From: Sphingorhabdus sp. YGSMI21
GTDB taxonomy: Bacteria; Pseudomonadota; Alphaproteobacteria; Sphingomonadales; Sphingomonadaceae
Length of the DNA: 64,000 nt
Assembly (NCBI RefSeq): GCF_002776575.1
Contig: NZ_CP022548.1
Span: 2,743,001 to 2,807,000, forward strand
Direction: 5' to 3'
Shown here piece after piece: positions 26,389 to 36,019 of the stretch (positions are counted from its first letter, which is position 1; every line of letters begins with the position of its first letter). The notes beneath the pieces are model-generated. The model saw only the letters and a list, made by a program, of their open reading frames with translations. It was not told the origin of the DNA and searched no databases. Made by a program: the position numbers and the translations under genes.

Positions 26389-27449
26389 AGATCGCGCTGG
26401 TAACCGACGCCTGGCACCCCCAGGTCAATGGCGTGGTGCGGACTCTTGACACGGTGATCGGGCTGCTGCGCGAGCGCGGGCACGAGATACTGGTGATATC
26501 GCCCGACCAGTATCGCTCGGTCGCCGCGCCGAGCTATCCGGAAATCCGGCTGGCATTCGCGCGGGCCTCCACCATCGGAAAACGCATCGAGGCTTTTGGA
26601 GCGGACGCGGTTCATCTGGCGACCGAAGGGCCGCTATGCGTCCAGGCCCGCCGCTGGTGCCGCCGAAAAGGGCAGCCTTTCACAACGGCTTATCATACAC
26701 AGTTCCCGGAATATCTCGCTCGGCGCACAAGATTGTCGCCGCGTGTCTTCTGGCCCTATATCCGCTGGTTTCACCGGGGATCGGAAGCGATCATGGTCTC
26801 GACCCAAAGCGTCCGGGAGCAATTGGTCGGCGAGAGGCTGTCGCATATCCACCACTGGAGCCGCGGCGTCGATCTGGAGAATTTCCGTCCCGATGCGCCG
26901 CCTCCGCAAGATTATGCCAGGCTCGCGCGGCCAATCCAGCTCTATGTCGGCCGGGTGGCGATCGAGAAGAATATCGAGGCCTTTCTCGACAGCCAGCAGC
27001 CAGGCACCAAAGTCGTGGTCGGCGACGGTCCGGCGCTGGAAGGATTGCAGGCGCGCTATCCCCGCGTGCATTTCGCCGGCAGGAAAACGGGCCGGGAACT
27101 GGCCGGCTATTATGCCGGGGCGGACGTCTTTGTCTTTCCCAGCAAGACCGATACATTCGGACTGGTCATCATCGAGGCGCTCGCCTGCGGCACGCCGGTA
27201 GCGGCCTTTCCGGTGACCGGACCGGTCGACATATTGCCGGTGGAAAGCGGTGCCATGGATGATGATCTGGACGTCGCGATCCGCCGCGCGCTGGCAAGCG
27301 ATCCGGCAGATTGTATCGCCCTTGGTGCGCGATACAACTGGGATGCCAGTGCCAGCCAGTTTCTGGGCGGCCTGGTATTGCAGGACCGGCGTCCGGGTTG
27401 GCACATGTCCCGCAGGATCCTCGCAAAGGCAATATTTGCGCGGGTTTAG
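26385..27449 (+). CDS. GT4-family glycosyltransferase
   Basis: The 354-residue enzyme has the GT-B layout. The N-terminal acceptor domain starts MKIALVTDAWHPQVNGVVRT; the donor domain has LYVGRVAIEKNIEAFL, VVGDGPALEGL, and the E-x7-E-like signature KTDTFGLVIIEALACGTPVA. It resembles retaining enzymes that glycosylate diacylglycerol or phosphatidylinositol-type lipids. Start ATG 26385 overlaps the stop of the phosphoesterase gene, so the two are translationally coupled. A role in glycolipid synthesis is inferred. Confidence 0.9.
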   Translation: MKIALVTDAWHPQVNGVVRTLDTVIGLLRERGHEILVISPDQYRSVAAPSYPEIRLAFARASTIGKRIEAFGADAVHLATEGPLCVQARRWCRRKGQPFTTAYHTQFPEYLARRTRLSPRVFWPYIRWFHRGSEAIMVSTQSVREQLVGERLSHIHHWSRGVDLENFRPDAPPPQDYARLARPIQLYVGRVAIEKNIEAFLDSQQPGTKVVVGDGPALEGLQARYPRVHFAGRKTGRELAGYYAGADVFVFPSKTDTFGLVIIEALACGTPVAAFPVTGPVDILPVESGAMDDDLDVAIRRALASDPADCIALGARYNWDASASQFLGGLVLQDRRPGWHMSRRILAKAIFARV

Positions 27450-27498
27450 CCAAATATCTTGCCGACTCCCTCCGGATAACCTACATAGGTTCCCAACA

Positions 27499-27533
27499 GG
27501 CCGTCTCCGCAAGGGGGCGGCCCTTTATTTTTA
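27499..27533 (+). terminator. Terminator after the phosphoesterase-glycosyltransferase pair
   Basis: A 10-base stem GGCCGTCTCC-GCAA-GGGGGCGGCC with G-T pairs is followed by CTTTATTTTTA. Confidence 0.8.
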
Positions 27534-27578
27534 TAGTATCGCTGGCACATAAGCGCCAGTTATCAGAAGGATGCCATC

Positions 27579-28286
27579 ATGGCCGAACAAGCAACCCCTC
27601 TTATGCCGCATGCAACCGCAAGCTGGCTTGTGGACAATACGGCGCTCAGCTTTGACCAGATCGCCGAATTTTGCGGTATCCACATCCTCGAAGTCAACGC
27701 GATGGCGGATGATCTCGCCAGCTCCAAATATACCGGGCGCGATCCGGTCCAGGCGCACGAACTGACCCACGAGGAAATCGAGAAAGCAGAGAAGGACCCG
27801 GATTACCGCATGGTTATCCAGAAAGGTCCGGAGCAGGTACGCCGCACCAAGGGACCCCGCTATACGCCGGTTTCCAAGCGTCAGGACAAACCCGACGGTA
27901 TCGCCTGGCTGCTCCGCAACCATCCTGAAATTTCCGATGCACAGGTCGGCAAGCTGATCGGCACCACCCGGACCACGATCAGCGCAATTCGCGATCGCGA
28001 GCACTGGAATATCGCCAATATCTCGCCGAAAGATCCGGTGACCCTGGGCCTCTGCTCGCAGCGAGAGCTCGATGCCGTGGTTGCCAAGGCCGCCAAAAAG
28101 GCCGGTATCGAACCGGAAATGACCGATGACAGCAAATTGGGCGGCGACAAGCAGGCGCTGATTGCCGAATTGCACGAGGAACGCGCACAGGCGGCCCGCG
28201 ATGCGGAAGCGGCCCTGTCGGGTGAAAGTGAAGAAGAAGCGGCGCCGGTCGAGCATACCGCCGAAACGCTGTTCAAGGACCGCTGA
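27579..28286 (+). CDS. trcR: DUF1013 family regulator, TrcR-like
   Basis: The protein of 235 residues matches the alphaproteobacterial DUF1013 family, which current annotation calls the cell-cycle transcriptional regulator TrcR. Visible features are the N-terminal ATASWLVDNTALSFDQIAEFCG, the HILEVNAMADD block, and GIAWLLRNHPEISDAQVGKL followed by IGTTRTTISAIRDR, which reads as a helix-turn-helix. The C-terminal tail is acidic and alanine-rich. Start ATG 27579 follows AGAAGGATG. It stands between two terminators as a single-gene unit. The family assignment is firm; the TrcR function is from recall. Confidence 0.88.
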   Translation: MAEQATPLMPHATASWLVDNTALSFDQIAEFCGIHILEVNAMADDLASSKYTGRDPVQAHELTHEEIEKAEKDPDYRMVIQKGPEQVRRTKGPRYTPVSKRQDKPDGIAWLLRNHPEISDAQVGKLIGTTRTTISAIRDREHWNIANISPKDPVTLGLCSQRELDAVVAKAAKKAGIEPEMTDDSKLGGDKQALIAELHEERAQAARDAEAALSGESEEEAAPVEHTAETLFKDR

Positions 28287-28334
28287 GCCGCAGGCTTCCT
28301 GCCGGGACCGGCATGATAATCGAACAGGGTGATT

Positions 28335-28359
28335 GCCAGCGCGGGAGCGCTGGCTTTTT
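28335..28359 (+). terminator. Terminator after trcR
   Basis: A perfect stem GCCAGCGC-GGGA-GCGCTGGC is followed by five T. Confidence 0.9.
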
Positions 28360-28466
28360 CCGTTCATGCGGCGGTGGTCGCTGTCTGCGGCCCTATCAAT
28401 AATCGTGTTTAACTATCCGGTTAAACTGGCTTGCGCTTCTGCTGGCCATGGGTCTATGGCTGGTCC

Positions 28467-29585
28467 ATGGATGCACCCCGGAAACCGCCTGCCTATGATG
28501 CAATGCTCGCCGATCACGGCTTCGACCCGATTGAGTCGGACGGTCTGACCTATCCGCTCGGCGACTATGAACCGAAATTCGGCGAATATTTCGAGCTGAT
28601 GCCCGGCATTGGCTGGACCCGTACGCCGGTGCCCGGTCCGCTGGGCCATATCAACAACTGGATATTGGCCGACCGCCACGAAGACGGCAGCGCCGGCTTT
28701 GCGATAGCCGATACCGGATTGTTCATGCCGCAGGTGATCGACGCCTGGAAACATCTGTTCGACGAAGGCGCGCTGCACGGACAGAGCGCGACCAAGATCA
28801 TCGTCACCCATTATCATCCCGACCATGTCGGCTGCGCCGGCTGGCTGGCCAACCGGTTCAAGGCGCCCCTGCACATGAACCGGACCGAGTGGCTGCTGAC
28901 CCGGATGCTGCTCGCCGACAAGCGCGAAGGCGTGCCGCAGGAGGCGCTCGACGAGTGGCAATTTTGCGGCTGGGAACAGCATTTGATCGACGATTTCGCC
29001 AAAAAGGGCTGGGGCCGTTTCGCCCGCGCCGTTTCCGACCTGCCGATCGGCCATATCCGCATGGAAGAGGGCACCAGGCTCAAAACCGGCGACCATGAAT
29101 GGCGGGTGATGATCGGCAACGGCCATACGCCCGAACATGCCTGCCTGATCGATGACAGCGCCAAGGTGATGATCTCCGGCGACCAGATATTGCCGCGCAT
29201 CACCTCCAATATCTCGACCATGCTCAGCGAACCGACCAGCGATCCGCTCGGCGAATGGCTGGCGAGTATCGCGCATTTCCGCGCCGAACTGGACAATGAA
29301 CTGCTCGTGCTGCCCGCCCATGGCCGCCCGTTTCTCGGCGCGCACCAGCGGCTCGACGCGCTGGCCGAACGGCATAACGAGGCGCTGGACGATCTCGAGC
29401 AGGGCCTGCGCGAAAGCCCCAAGCGCGTGGTCGACAGCTTCCCCTATCTGTTCCGCCGCCCGATCACCCCCGACGTCATCGGCATGGCCAGCGGCGAGGC
29501 AATGGCAACGCTCCGGCATCTCGAATATACCGGCCGCGCCCGGCTCGAGATGAAAGACGGCACCGCCTGGTACAGCGCCGTTTGA
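28467..29585 (+). CDS. MBL-fold metallo-hydrolase
   Basis: The 372-residue protein carries the metallo-beta-lactamase-fold motif HYHPDH, with a further GNGHTPEHACL histidine, ISGDQILP aspartate and LPAHGRPF histidine as metal ligands. A C-terminal helical region ending in a winged-helix-like segment (DVIGMASGEAMATLRHLEYTG) matches the LACTB2-like group with a C-terminal DNA-binding-like domain. Substrates of this branch vary, including thioesters and glyoxalase II-like esters. ATG 28467 is preferred over 28431 because the family homology begins at MDAPRKPP. It is convergent with the MFS gene, six bases between stops. Confidence 0.87.
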   Translation: MDAPRKPPAYDAMLADHGFDPIESDGLTYPLGDYEPKFGEYFELMPGIGWTRTPVPGPLGHINNWILADRHEDGSAGFAIADTGLFMPQVIDAWKHLFDEGALHGQSATKIIVTHYHPDHVGCAGWLANRFKAPLHMNRTEWLLTRMLLADKREGVPQEALDEWQFCGWEQHLIDDFAKKGWGRFARAVSDLPIGHIRMEEGTRLKTGDHEWRVMIGNGHTPEHACLIDDSAKVMISGDQILPRITSNISTMLSEPTSDPLGEWLASIAHFRAELDNELLVLPAHGRPFLGAHQRLDALAERHNEALDDLEQGLRESPKRVVDSFPYLFRRPITPDVIGMASGEAMATLRHLEYTGRARLEMKDGTAWYSAV

Positions 29586-29591
29586 ACCGGA

Positions 29592-30875
29592 TCAGCTGAC
29601 GATAGACTTGGCATCGACCGGCGGCTCGACCTCGTCGCTGGTACAGTGCAACGCATAGCCGCGCAGGAAAATGGCCAGCGCGACCAGACAGATGATCCCG
29701 GCCAGCCCGAACGGCGCGCCGGGCAGATAATAGACGCTGCCCGCCACGGTGAAGGCGGCGAAGACGGCGGCGAACAGGGGCGGACCGACCACCGAGGCAA
29801 TGCTCTGCAGGCTGGCGACGGCACCTTGCAGCTCGCCTTGGGTCTCGTCGGACACGGCGTTGCTCATCAGGCCGTTGAGCGAAGGCTGGAACAGCCCCTG
29901 CATGGACCCGACCGGAATGGCGATGAAGATCAGCCAGGCGTGCCCCGATCCGGCCAGGACATAGAATATACAGCTGACCGCCATGCCGATCGCCCCGACC
30001 AGCGCGGAATTGCGCTCGCCGATGCGCGGCACCAGCACGCGGATCAGGAAGCCCTGGACAAATGCGGCGCCGAGACCGACCGCGGCGAAGGACAGGCCGA
30101 CATATAATTCGCTCCAGCCAAAGGCCTCGATCAGGTAGAAGGCGAATATGATCGGGAAGACGACATGCGCCGTCATCCACACGGTCAGCGCGCCGGCATA
30201 CCAGAAGACGACCTTGTTCTGGCCGCTCAGCGCTTTCAGGGCCACGAAGGCATTGGCACGGGCTAGCCGGAATGGCCGCCGCTTGTCCGCTGGCAGGCTC
30301 TCCTTGAGCAGGAAAAAGCCGAAGACCAGATTGAGCGCGGCCAGTGCACTCGCTCCGAAAAAGGGCAGGCGGGTGCCATATTCACCCAATATGCCGCCGA
30401 CCGCCGGACCGATGATGAAACCCAGTCCGAAGGCCGCGCCGATCAGGCCGAAATTCTGCGCCCGTTTTTCGGGCGGGGAAATGTCGGCGATATAGGCATA
30501 GGCGGTGCTGAAGCTGGCGCCCATGATCCCGGCGATGATCCGGGCGGCAAACAGCCACAATAGCGAGGAAGCAAATCCCATCAGCATATAGGCAATGGCA
30601 TAGCCGCCGAGCGCGCCGAGCAGCACCGGTCGCCGGCCAAAACGGTCGGACAGATTGCCGATCACCGGACCGAAGACAAATTGCATCGCCGCATAGGCAA
30701 AGGCCAGCCAGCCGGCATAGACCGCCGCATCGGAAATCGTGTCTCCGGTGATGCTGGTGATCAATTTCGGCAGGACCGGCATGATGATGCCGAAGCCCAG
30801 CATATCGATCAACACGACGAGAAAAACGAAGACCAGTGACGACCTGGCGGCGGGCAGGGGAGTGGATTCGCTCAT
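29592..30875 (-). CDS. MFS transporter, TetA-like (TCR/Tet) family
   Basis: This inner-membrane protein of 427 residues has twelve predicted helices. The family signature GNLSDRFGRRPVLL lies between helices 2 and 3, and a second G-x-x-x-D-x-x-G-R-R-like site has decayed in the C-terminal half, as usual in drug:H+ antiporters. FSTAYAYIADISPPEKRA and GLGFIIGPAVGG are typical of the TetA-like branch. Export of a toxic compound is likely; tetracycline itself is not implied. No regulator gene is adjacent. Minus-strand ATG 30875 is divergent from the acyl-CoA ligase gene. Confidence 0.9.
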   Translation of the reverse strand: MSESTPLPAARSSLVFVFLVVLIDMLGFGIIMPVLPKLITSITGDTISDAAVYAGWLAFAYAAMQFVFGPVIGNLSDRFGRRPVLLGALGGYAIAYMLMGFASSLLWLFAARIIAGIMGASFSTAYAYIADISPPEKRAQNFGLIGAAFGLGFIIGPAVGGILGEYGTRLPFFGASALAALNLVFGFFLLKESLPADKRRPFRLARANAFVALKALSGQNKVVFWYAGALTVWMTAHVVFPIIFAFYLIEAFGWSELYVGLSFAAVGLGAAFVQGFLIRVLVPRIGERNSALVGAIGMAVSCIFYVLAGSGHAWLIFIAIPVGSMQGLFQPSLNGLMSNAVSDETQGELQGAVASLQSIASVVGPPLFAAVFAAFTVAGSVYYLPGAPFGLAGIICLVALAIFLRGYALHCTSDEVEPPVDAKSIVS

Positions 30876-30966
30876 GGGCTTTTTCCCCTACACCCGGATA
30901 CACCGGAAAGGGAGCCATTTAGCCGAGCAATTTTCATTGTTAGTTCAGCCGGCATCACTTACATGA

Positions 30967-32652
30967 ATGTCAATGACTGAAACCCACTCTGACCAGACAC
31001 CGATCTGGAAATCGCACTATAATCATCCCACGCCCTGGGACCAGTTCTATCCGCCCCTGACGATGCCCGGAATGTTCTTCCGCTCCGCTGGGCGGCGCGG
31101 GGACGCGAATCTGCTCGACTTCATGGGCCGCAAATATAGCTATGGCGAAGTGGCCGCCGGCGTGGTCCGTGTCGCCAAGGGGCTGCAGGAAATGGGCGTT
31201 GGCAAGGGCGACCGGATCGGCCTGTTCCTGCCCAATGTGCCCCATTATGTCAGTGCCTATTACGGCGCGATGGCAATCGGCGCGACGGTGGTCAACTTTT
31301 CGCCGCTCTATACGGTCGAGGAGCTCAACCACCAGGTCGAAGACAGCGGTACCAAAATCCTGTTCACGCTCTCGGCCACTGCATTATTCCCGACCGCCTA
31401 TCAGGTGCTCGAGCAATCGAGTCTCGAACGGCTGGTAGTGGGCAGCATTGCCGGCGCGCTGCCGGCGGGCAAGGCGCTTTTCTATTCGCTGTTCCGTCGC
31501 AAGGAGAGCAGCCCGCAGCCCGATGATGACCGGATCACCACCTTTTCCGACCTGATCGACAATGACGGCGTCTACAAGGCGCCCAATATCCGCCCGGACA
31601 AGGATATTGCGCTGCTGCAATATACTGGCGGCACCACCGGAACGCCCAAGGGCGCGATGTGCAGCCACCAGAATCTGACCGCCAACGCGCGGCAGATCAA
31701 CAATATCGATCCTTTCATCGACGAGACCGACCGGCTGATGGGCGTGCTGCCTTTCTTCCATGTCTTCGCCAATAGCGCGGTACTCAACCGCACGGTGGCG
31801 CGGGGTGGCGAAATCGTCATGCTGCCGCGCTTTGACGCAAAGCAGACATTGAAGGCGATCACCCGGACCAAGATCACCGCCATGCCGGGCGTGCCGACCA
31901 TGTACCAGGCACTGCTGGACCATCCCGATATCGACAAAACCGATTTCTCGTCGCTCAAGGTCTGCGTCTCCGGCGGCGCGCCACTGCCGATGGAGCTGAA
32001 AACAAAATTCGAGGCGAAAACCGGCGCCAAGCTGGTCGAGGGCTATGGCCTGACCGAAAGCTGCGGCGTGGTCAGCGCCAATCCCTATGAAGGACTCAAC
32101 AAACCCGGCACGATCGGCCAGCCGGTTCCGGGAACCCTCGTCAAACTGGTCGACAAGGCCGATCCGACCAAGCCGGCTCCGGACGGCGAACCGGGGGAAT
32201 TGATCTTCTCCGGTCCGCAGGTGATGCAGGGCTACTGGAACCTCCCGGAGGAGGACGAGAATGTATTTGTCGACGGTTTCCTGAGGACCGGCGATGTCGC
32301 GACCATCGACGAGGACGGCTATATAAAGATTGTCGATCGTCTGAAGGACATGATCGCCGTCGGCGGGTTCAAGGTTTTTCCGAGCCAGGTCGAGGAAGTG
32401 CTCTACAAGCATCAAGCGGTCAAGGAAGCGCTGGTGATCGGCGTTCCCGACGCCTATCGCGGGGAAAGTCCCAAGGCCTATGTCGCGCTGGAACCGGACA
32501 GCACAGTCAGCGGAGAAGAGCTGAAAGACTGGCTGAATCCGCAGCTTGGCAAGCATGAACGGGTGGTCGGTGTCGTGATCCGTGACAGTCTGCCCAAGAC
32601 CATGATCGGCAAGCTCGATCGCAAGGCGCTACGGACCGAGGAACTGGACTAG
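30967..32652 (+). CDS. Long-chain fatty-acid--CoA ligase
   Basis: This adenylate-forming enzyme of 561 residues activates fatty acids to acyl-CoA. The AMP-binding motif YTGGTTGTPKGA, the substrate-site GYGLTESCG, the GELIFSGPQVMQGYW block, the TGDVA hinge aspartate, and the catalytic C-terminal lysine region KTMIGKLDRKAL are all present. ATG 30967 (MSMTE) and 30973 are both possible starts. The gene is divergent from an exporter and convergent with a diguanylate cyclase. The lipoxygenase gene is 1.3 kb downstream, so supply or capture of oxidised fatty acids is a possible link (inference). Confidence 0.93.
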   Translation: MSMTETHSDQTPIWKSHYNHPTPWDQFYPPLTMPGMFFRSAGRRGDANLLDFMGRKYSYGEVAAGVVRVAKGLQEMGVGKGDRIGLFLPNVPHYVSAYYGAMAIGATVVNFSPLYTVEELNHQVEDSGTKILFTLSATALFPTAYQVLEQSSLERLVVGSIAGALPAGKALFYSLFRRKESSPQPDDDRITTFSDLIDNDGVYKAPNIRPDKDIALLQYTGGTTGTPKGAMCSHQNLTANARQINNIDPFIDETDRLMGVLPFFHVFANSAVLNRTVARGGEIVMLPRFDAKQTLKAITRTKITAMPGVPTMYQALLDHPDIDKTDFSSLKVCVSGGAPLPMELKTKFEAKTGAKLVEGYGLTESCGVVSANPYEGLNKPGTIGQPVPGTLVKLVDKADPTKPAPDGEPGELIFSGPQVMQGYWNLPEEDENVFVDGFLRTGDVATIDEDGYIKIVDRLKDMIAVGGFKVFPSQVEEVLYKHQAVKEALVIGVPDAYRGESPKAYVALEPDSTVSGEELKDWLNPQLGKHERVVGVVIRDSLPKTMIGKLDRKALRTEELD

Positions 32653-32673
32653 GGTCGCCGCACCGGGCGGCGA

Positions 32674-33834
32674 TTATCCGGTCGTCGAGCGCAGTTTTTC
32701 GGCTTTTTTCGAAACGAACACCTGTGCTTTGGCGGTATAGTTCTTGACGGCGTAAAGCTGTTTGTCAGCCGCTTCGAGCAGACTGTTGGCAGTCTTCCCG
32801 TCAACCGGCCATGTCGCGATGCCGATACTTGCCCGGACCCGGATGATATGCTCCTGGACGACGCAGGGGGGAACCAGTGCGGCCAGCAGATGATCCGCGC
32901 AAGCCGTGTCCGAAATGGTCGAGTCCGGCGATAGCAATATCGCAAATTCATCGCCGCCCATCCGCGCGACAATACCGTTGTCGCCGCAGGTCTGGCGCAG
33001 GCGCTGGGCCACTTCGACGAGCAACTGGTCACCGACCGCGTGGCCGAACTCGTCATTGACCGGTTTGAACGCGTCGAGATCGAGCAGGGCGACGGTGAAT
33101 GTCCGCTCGGGATCTTCTTCTTCGATCTGGCGGGCGAGATTTTCGGCCAGTACCCGGCGGTTGAAAAGGCCGGTCAGCGGATCGGTATGCGCCAGCTCGC
33201 TCATGTCGTTCTGCAACACCAGCATGTGGATGAATTGGTCATTCTGTTGCGTGATCAGCCGGTACAGAAAGGTCGTTACCATGATCAGGCTGCCCGCCGC
33301 AGACCAGGCGAGGGGGTCACCCGACAGCAGCATGATGATCGTGATCGGCATGATACCGATGATGATGTTGAGGATGGCTGCCAGCCGGATCGTCGCCAAT
33401 GTATAGATGGTCGTCAGCGAACCCATGGCGAGGGTGAAGGGATAGAAAAGCTTCATGTCATCGGGTGCGTTGACATAGCTGAGCACGCACCAGATGCTGA
33501 CAAGACCGCAAATCGTGGCGGAGAAGAAGGTTGCCTCGGCGATGAACTGCCGCGCCAGATCGGGACTGCCCGACGCATTGCGATCCTTGATCAACGAGAT
33601 GAAGCCGATCAGGCAACAGCTGCCCATGGCGAGCGGCATCCCGTAGCGGATCCATGGCTCGGCCCCGACGCTCGAAGCGTAAAGCACGAAGGGAATGGTC
33701 AGGAACATCGCGAGGAAGAGCGCGCGCGACTGGCTCTGCAGGCGCGTGGCGCTCAATATCGCAAACTCGTCTCGGACAGCTTCCGGGATCGGCGGTATAA
33801 GGCGCTGGATAAACTGTCGAATGACTGACTGCAT
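32674..33834 (-). CDS. Membrane diguanylate cyclase (GGDEF)
   Basis: The protein of 386 residues has about six N-terminal membrane helices (residues 35-205) without a recognised sensor domain, then a GGDEF domain (about 220-375). Active-site residues are intact: MGGDEF, DPLTGLFNRR, LDLDAFKPVND. It would make cyclic di-GMP at the inner membrane. The inhibitory RxxD site five residues before GGDEF is absent (that position reads GDNG), so product inhibition through that site is not expected. No EAL partner is nearby. It is divergent from the lipoxygenase gene, with 165 bases between starts. Confidence 0.92.
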   Translation of the reverse strand: MQSVIRQFIQRLIPPIPEAVRDEFAILSATRLQSQSRALFLAMFLTIPFVLYASSVGAEPWIRYGMPLAMGSCCLIGFISLIKDRNASGSPDLARQFIAEATFFSATICGLVSIWCVLSYVNAPDDMKLFYPFTLAMGSLTTIYTLATIRLAAILNIIIGIMPITIIMLLSGDPLAWSAAGSLIMVTTFLYRLITQQNDQFIHMLVLQNDMSELAHTDPLTGLFNRRVLAENLARQIEEEDPERTFTVALLDLDAFKPVNDEFGHAVGDQLLVEVAQRLRQTCGDNGIVARMGGDEFAILLSPDSTISDTACADHLLAALVPPCVVQEHIIRVRASIGIATWPVDGKTANSLLEAADKQLYAVKNYTAKAQVFVSKKAEKLRSTTG

Positions 33835-33999
33835 CCCGCGGTGCTAACGGCTAAATGTAAACGTCGCGTTAAGGGTGCTGACCGGTGTCGCATATCAGCT
33901 TGCAAGGGGCGTGCAGCAGATCCGGAAACCCCCCGTTTACGTCAAATTAACCACGAATGTTTTACATGATCCGGTCTGAAATCCAACGGGGGGGTCATC

Positions 34000-35979
34000 A
34001 TGTCCTTTGAAAATGCAAGCTCGATCATCGCAAGCCACACTATCACGGGGGAGGCGGTGAAGCGCGGCGCCAGCGACCCCAGCCTGCCGCAGAATGACAC
34101 GCCGGAGCAGCGCGCGCAGCGCCGGGCACAGATCAATGCGACATCGACGCAATATCAGTGGACGACCGATATCGCCAGCCTGCCAGGCGTGCCCCTGGCC
34201 ACGCATGTTCCGCCCGACGACCAGCCGTCGATCGAATGGTGGTTCAAGGTGCTCGAAGTCAGCATCGCCATACTCGAGAACGTCAAGGCGGTGCTGCTGA
34301 AACCGATCTATTCCGGTCTCGACGACGCGGCGAAGACAATCATTGACGACGCGCTGGCCGATGCCGGCGAGATCAGGTCGAAGGTAGAAGCCCTGCGCGA
34401 AAAACACCGTGTGGCCAAAGCCGGCCCCGGCCTCGAAAGCAGCATCGAGGAAGCGGTACAGGGCGCGGATATCGAGGAACTGAAATCGCATGACAGCGCC
34501 CTGCGCGACATTCTCACCGTGATCATCGATGTGCTGAAGGCCGAAGAGGCCGCGCATAGCCGTTCGATCGAGGCCTATCGCGATCTGTACCAGACGCTGC
34601 CGGTGCCCGGCATCGCCTATACATTCCAGGACGATGACCTATTTGCCCGCTTGCGGGTGGCCGGACCCAATCCGATGCTATTGCAGGGCATCGACCGGAT
34701 GCCCGACAATTTCCCGGTTACGGCAGCGCAATATGCTTCCGTCATGGGGGATGATACTCTTGCCAGAGCGCTTGCCGATGGCCGGGTTTTCCTGTGTGAT
34801 TACACGGACCTGGAGGTGCTTGTTGCGGGTGTCTGGAAAGGCCATGCGAAATATGTCTATCGGCCGATGGCTTTGTTCGCCGTGCCGCCGGGCGGATCGT
34901 CGCTCAAGGTGGTCGCGATCCAGTGCGGTCAGGACAATAGCCAATATCCGGTGATGACACCCTCGGATGCCGCGTCGGAAAAATGGGGCTGGGAAATGGC
35001 GAAATTCGTCGTCCAGGTCGCCGACTGCAACTATCATGAACTGTTCGTCCATCTGGCCGGTACCCATCTGGTCAGCGAGGCCATTGCCGTGGCGACCCGG
35101 CGCAATCTCGCCAATGTCCATCCGCTCTGGTCGCTGCTGGTGCCGCATTTCGAGGGCACATTGTTCATCAACAATCTGGCGGTCGAAACGCTGATCAACA
35201 AGGGCGGCCCGATCGACGATTTCTTTGGCGGAACGATCGAATCGAGCCAGCTTGCCGCCGTCCAGGCGCGTCTGGCCTTCGATTTCTACCAGAAAATGAC
35301 GCCGGTGGATTTTGCCGCGCGGAAGGTTGCCGATCCGGCGATCCTCCCGGACTATCCCTATCGCGATGATGCCTTGCTGGTCTGGGATGCTATCCACGAC
35401 TGGGCCTCGCAATATATCAACATCTATTACAGCGATGACGAGGCGGTGACCGCTGACAGCGAACTGGCGCTCTGGGCTTCCTCGATCGCGTCTGAGGGCC
35501 ATATCGTCGGTTTCCGGCCGATTACATCGCGCGCCCAGCTGATCGACGTCTGCACAATGATCATTTTTACTGCGAGCGCCCAGCATGCCGCGGTCAATTT
35601 TCCGCAACGCACGCTGATGACCTTTGCGCCGGCGGTAACCGGCGCGGGCTGGACCGCCGCCCCGACCGATCAAACGGGCCATGACAAGGGAGAATGGGTC
35701 GAATATATGCCGCCCATGTCCTTGGGATTGCTGCAGTTATCTTCGCTCGAACTGCTGGGCTCGGTCTATTACCGCCCGCTCGGCGACTATCGCACCAACC
35801 GCTTCCCCTACAAGCCTTGGTTCCAGGATCCGGTGATCACCGACGATGAGGGGCCGCTGGCGCGGTTCCAGGCCGGATTGCGGGCCGTGGAGGCGCGGAT
35901 CATCGCGCGCAACCAGCGGCGGATGCATCCCTATGTCTATCTCCAGCCCAGCCAGATTCCGACGAGCACCAATATCTAG
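34000..35979 (+). CDS. Lipoxygenase
   Basis: This non-heme iron dioxygenase of 659 residues inserts O2 into polyunsaturated fatty acids. The full ligand set is visible: His351 and His356 in HLAGTH, His529 and Asn533 in QHAAVN, and the C-terminal isoleucine Ile659 (ending STNI), whose carboxylate binds iron. The stretch from HPLWSLLVPHFEGTLFIN onward follows plant and animal enzymes closely. There is no PLAT/LH2 domain; the first 200 residues are helical, and no signal peptide is seen, unlike the secreted Pseudomonas enzyme. Start ATG 34000 lies behind AACGGGGGGG. Lipoxygenases are rare in bacteria. Confidence 0.93.
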   Translation: MSFENASSIIASHTITGEAVKRGASDPSLPQNDTPEQRAQRRAQINATSTQYQWTTDIASLPGVPLATHVPPDDQPSIEWWFKVLEVSIAILENVKAVLLKPIYSGLDDAAKTIIDDALADAGEIRSKVEALREKHRVAKAGPGLESSIEEAVQGADIEELKSHDSALRDILTVIIDVLKAEEAAHSRSIEAYRDLYQTLPVPGIAYTFQDDDLFARLRVAGPNPMLLQGIDRMPDNFPVTAAQYASVMGDDTLARALADGRVFLCDYTDLEVLVAGVWKGHAKYVYRPMALFAVPPGGSSLKVVAIQCGQDNSQYPVMTPSDAASEKWGWEMAKFVVQVADCNYHELFVHLAGTHLVSEAIAVATRRNLANVHPLWSLLVPHFEGTLFINNLAVETLINKGGPIDDFFGGTIESSQLAAVQARLAFDFYQKMTPVDFAARKVADPAILPDYPYRDDALLVWDAIHDWASQYINIYYSDDEAVTADSELALWASSIASEGHIVGFRPITSRAQLIDVCTMIIFTASAQHAAVNFPQRTLMTFAPAVTGAGWTAAPTDQTGHDKGEWVEYMPPMSLGLLQLSSLELLGSVYYRPLGDYRTNRFPYKPWFQDPVITDDEGPLARFQAGLRAVEARIIARNQRRMHPYVYLQPSQIPTSTNI

Positions 35980-36019
35980 CTGCGGCAATTTCCAACAGGG
36001 GGGAGGCGCGCGGTCCGGA

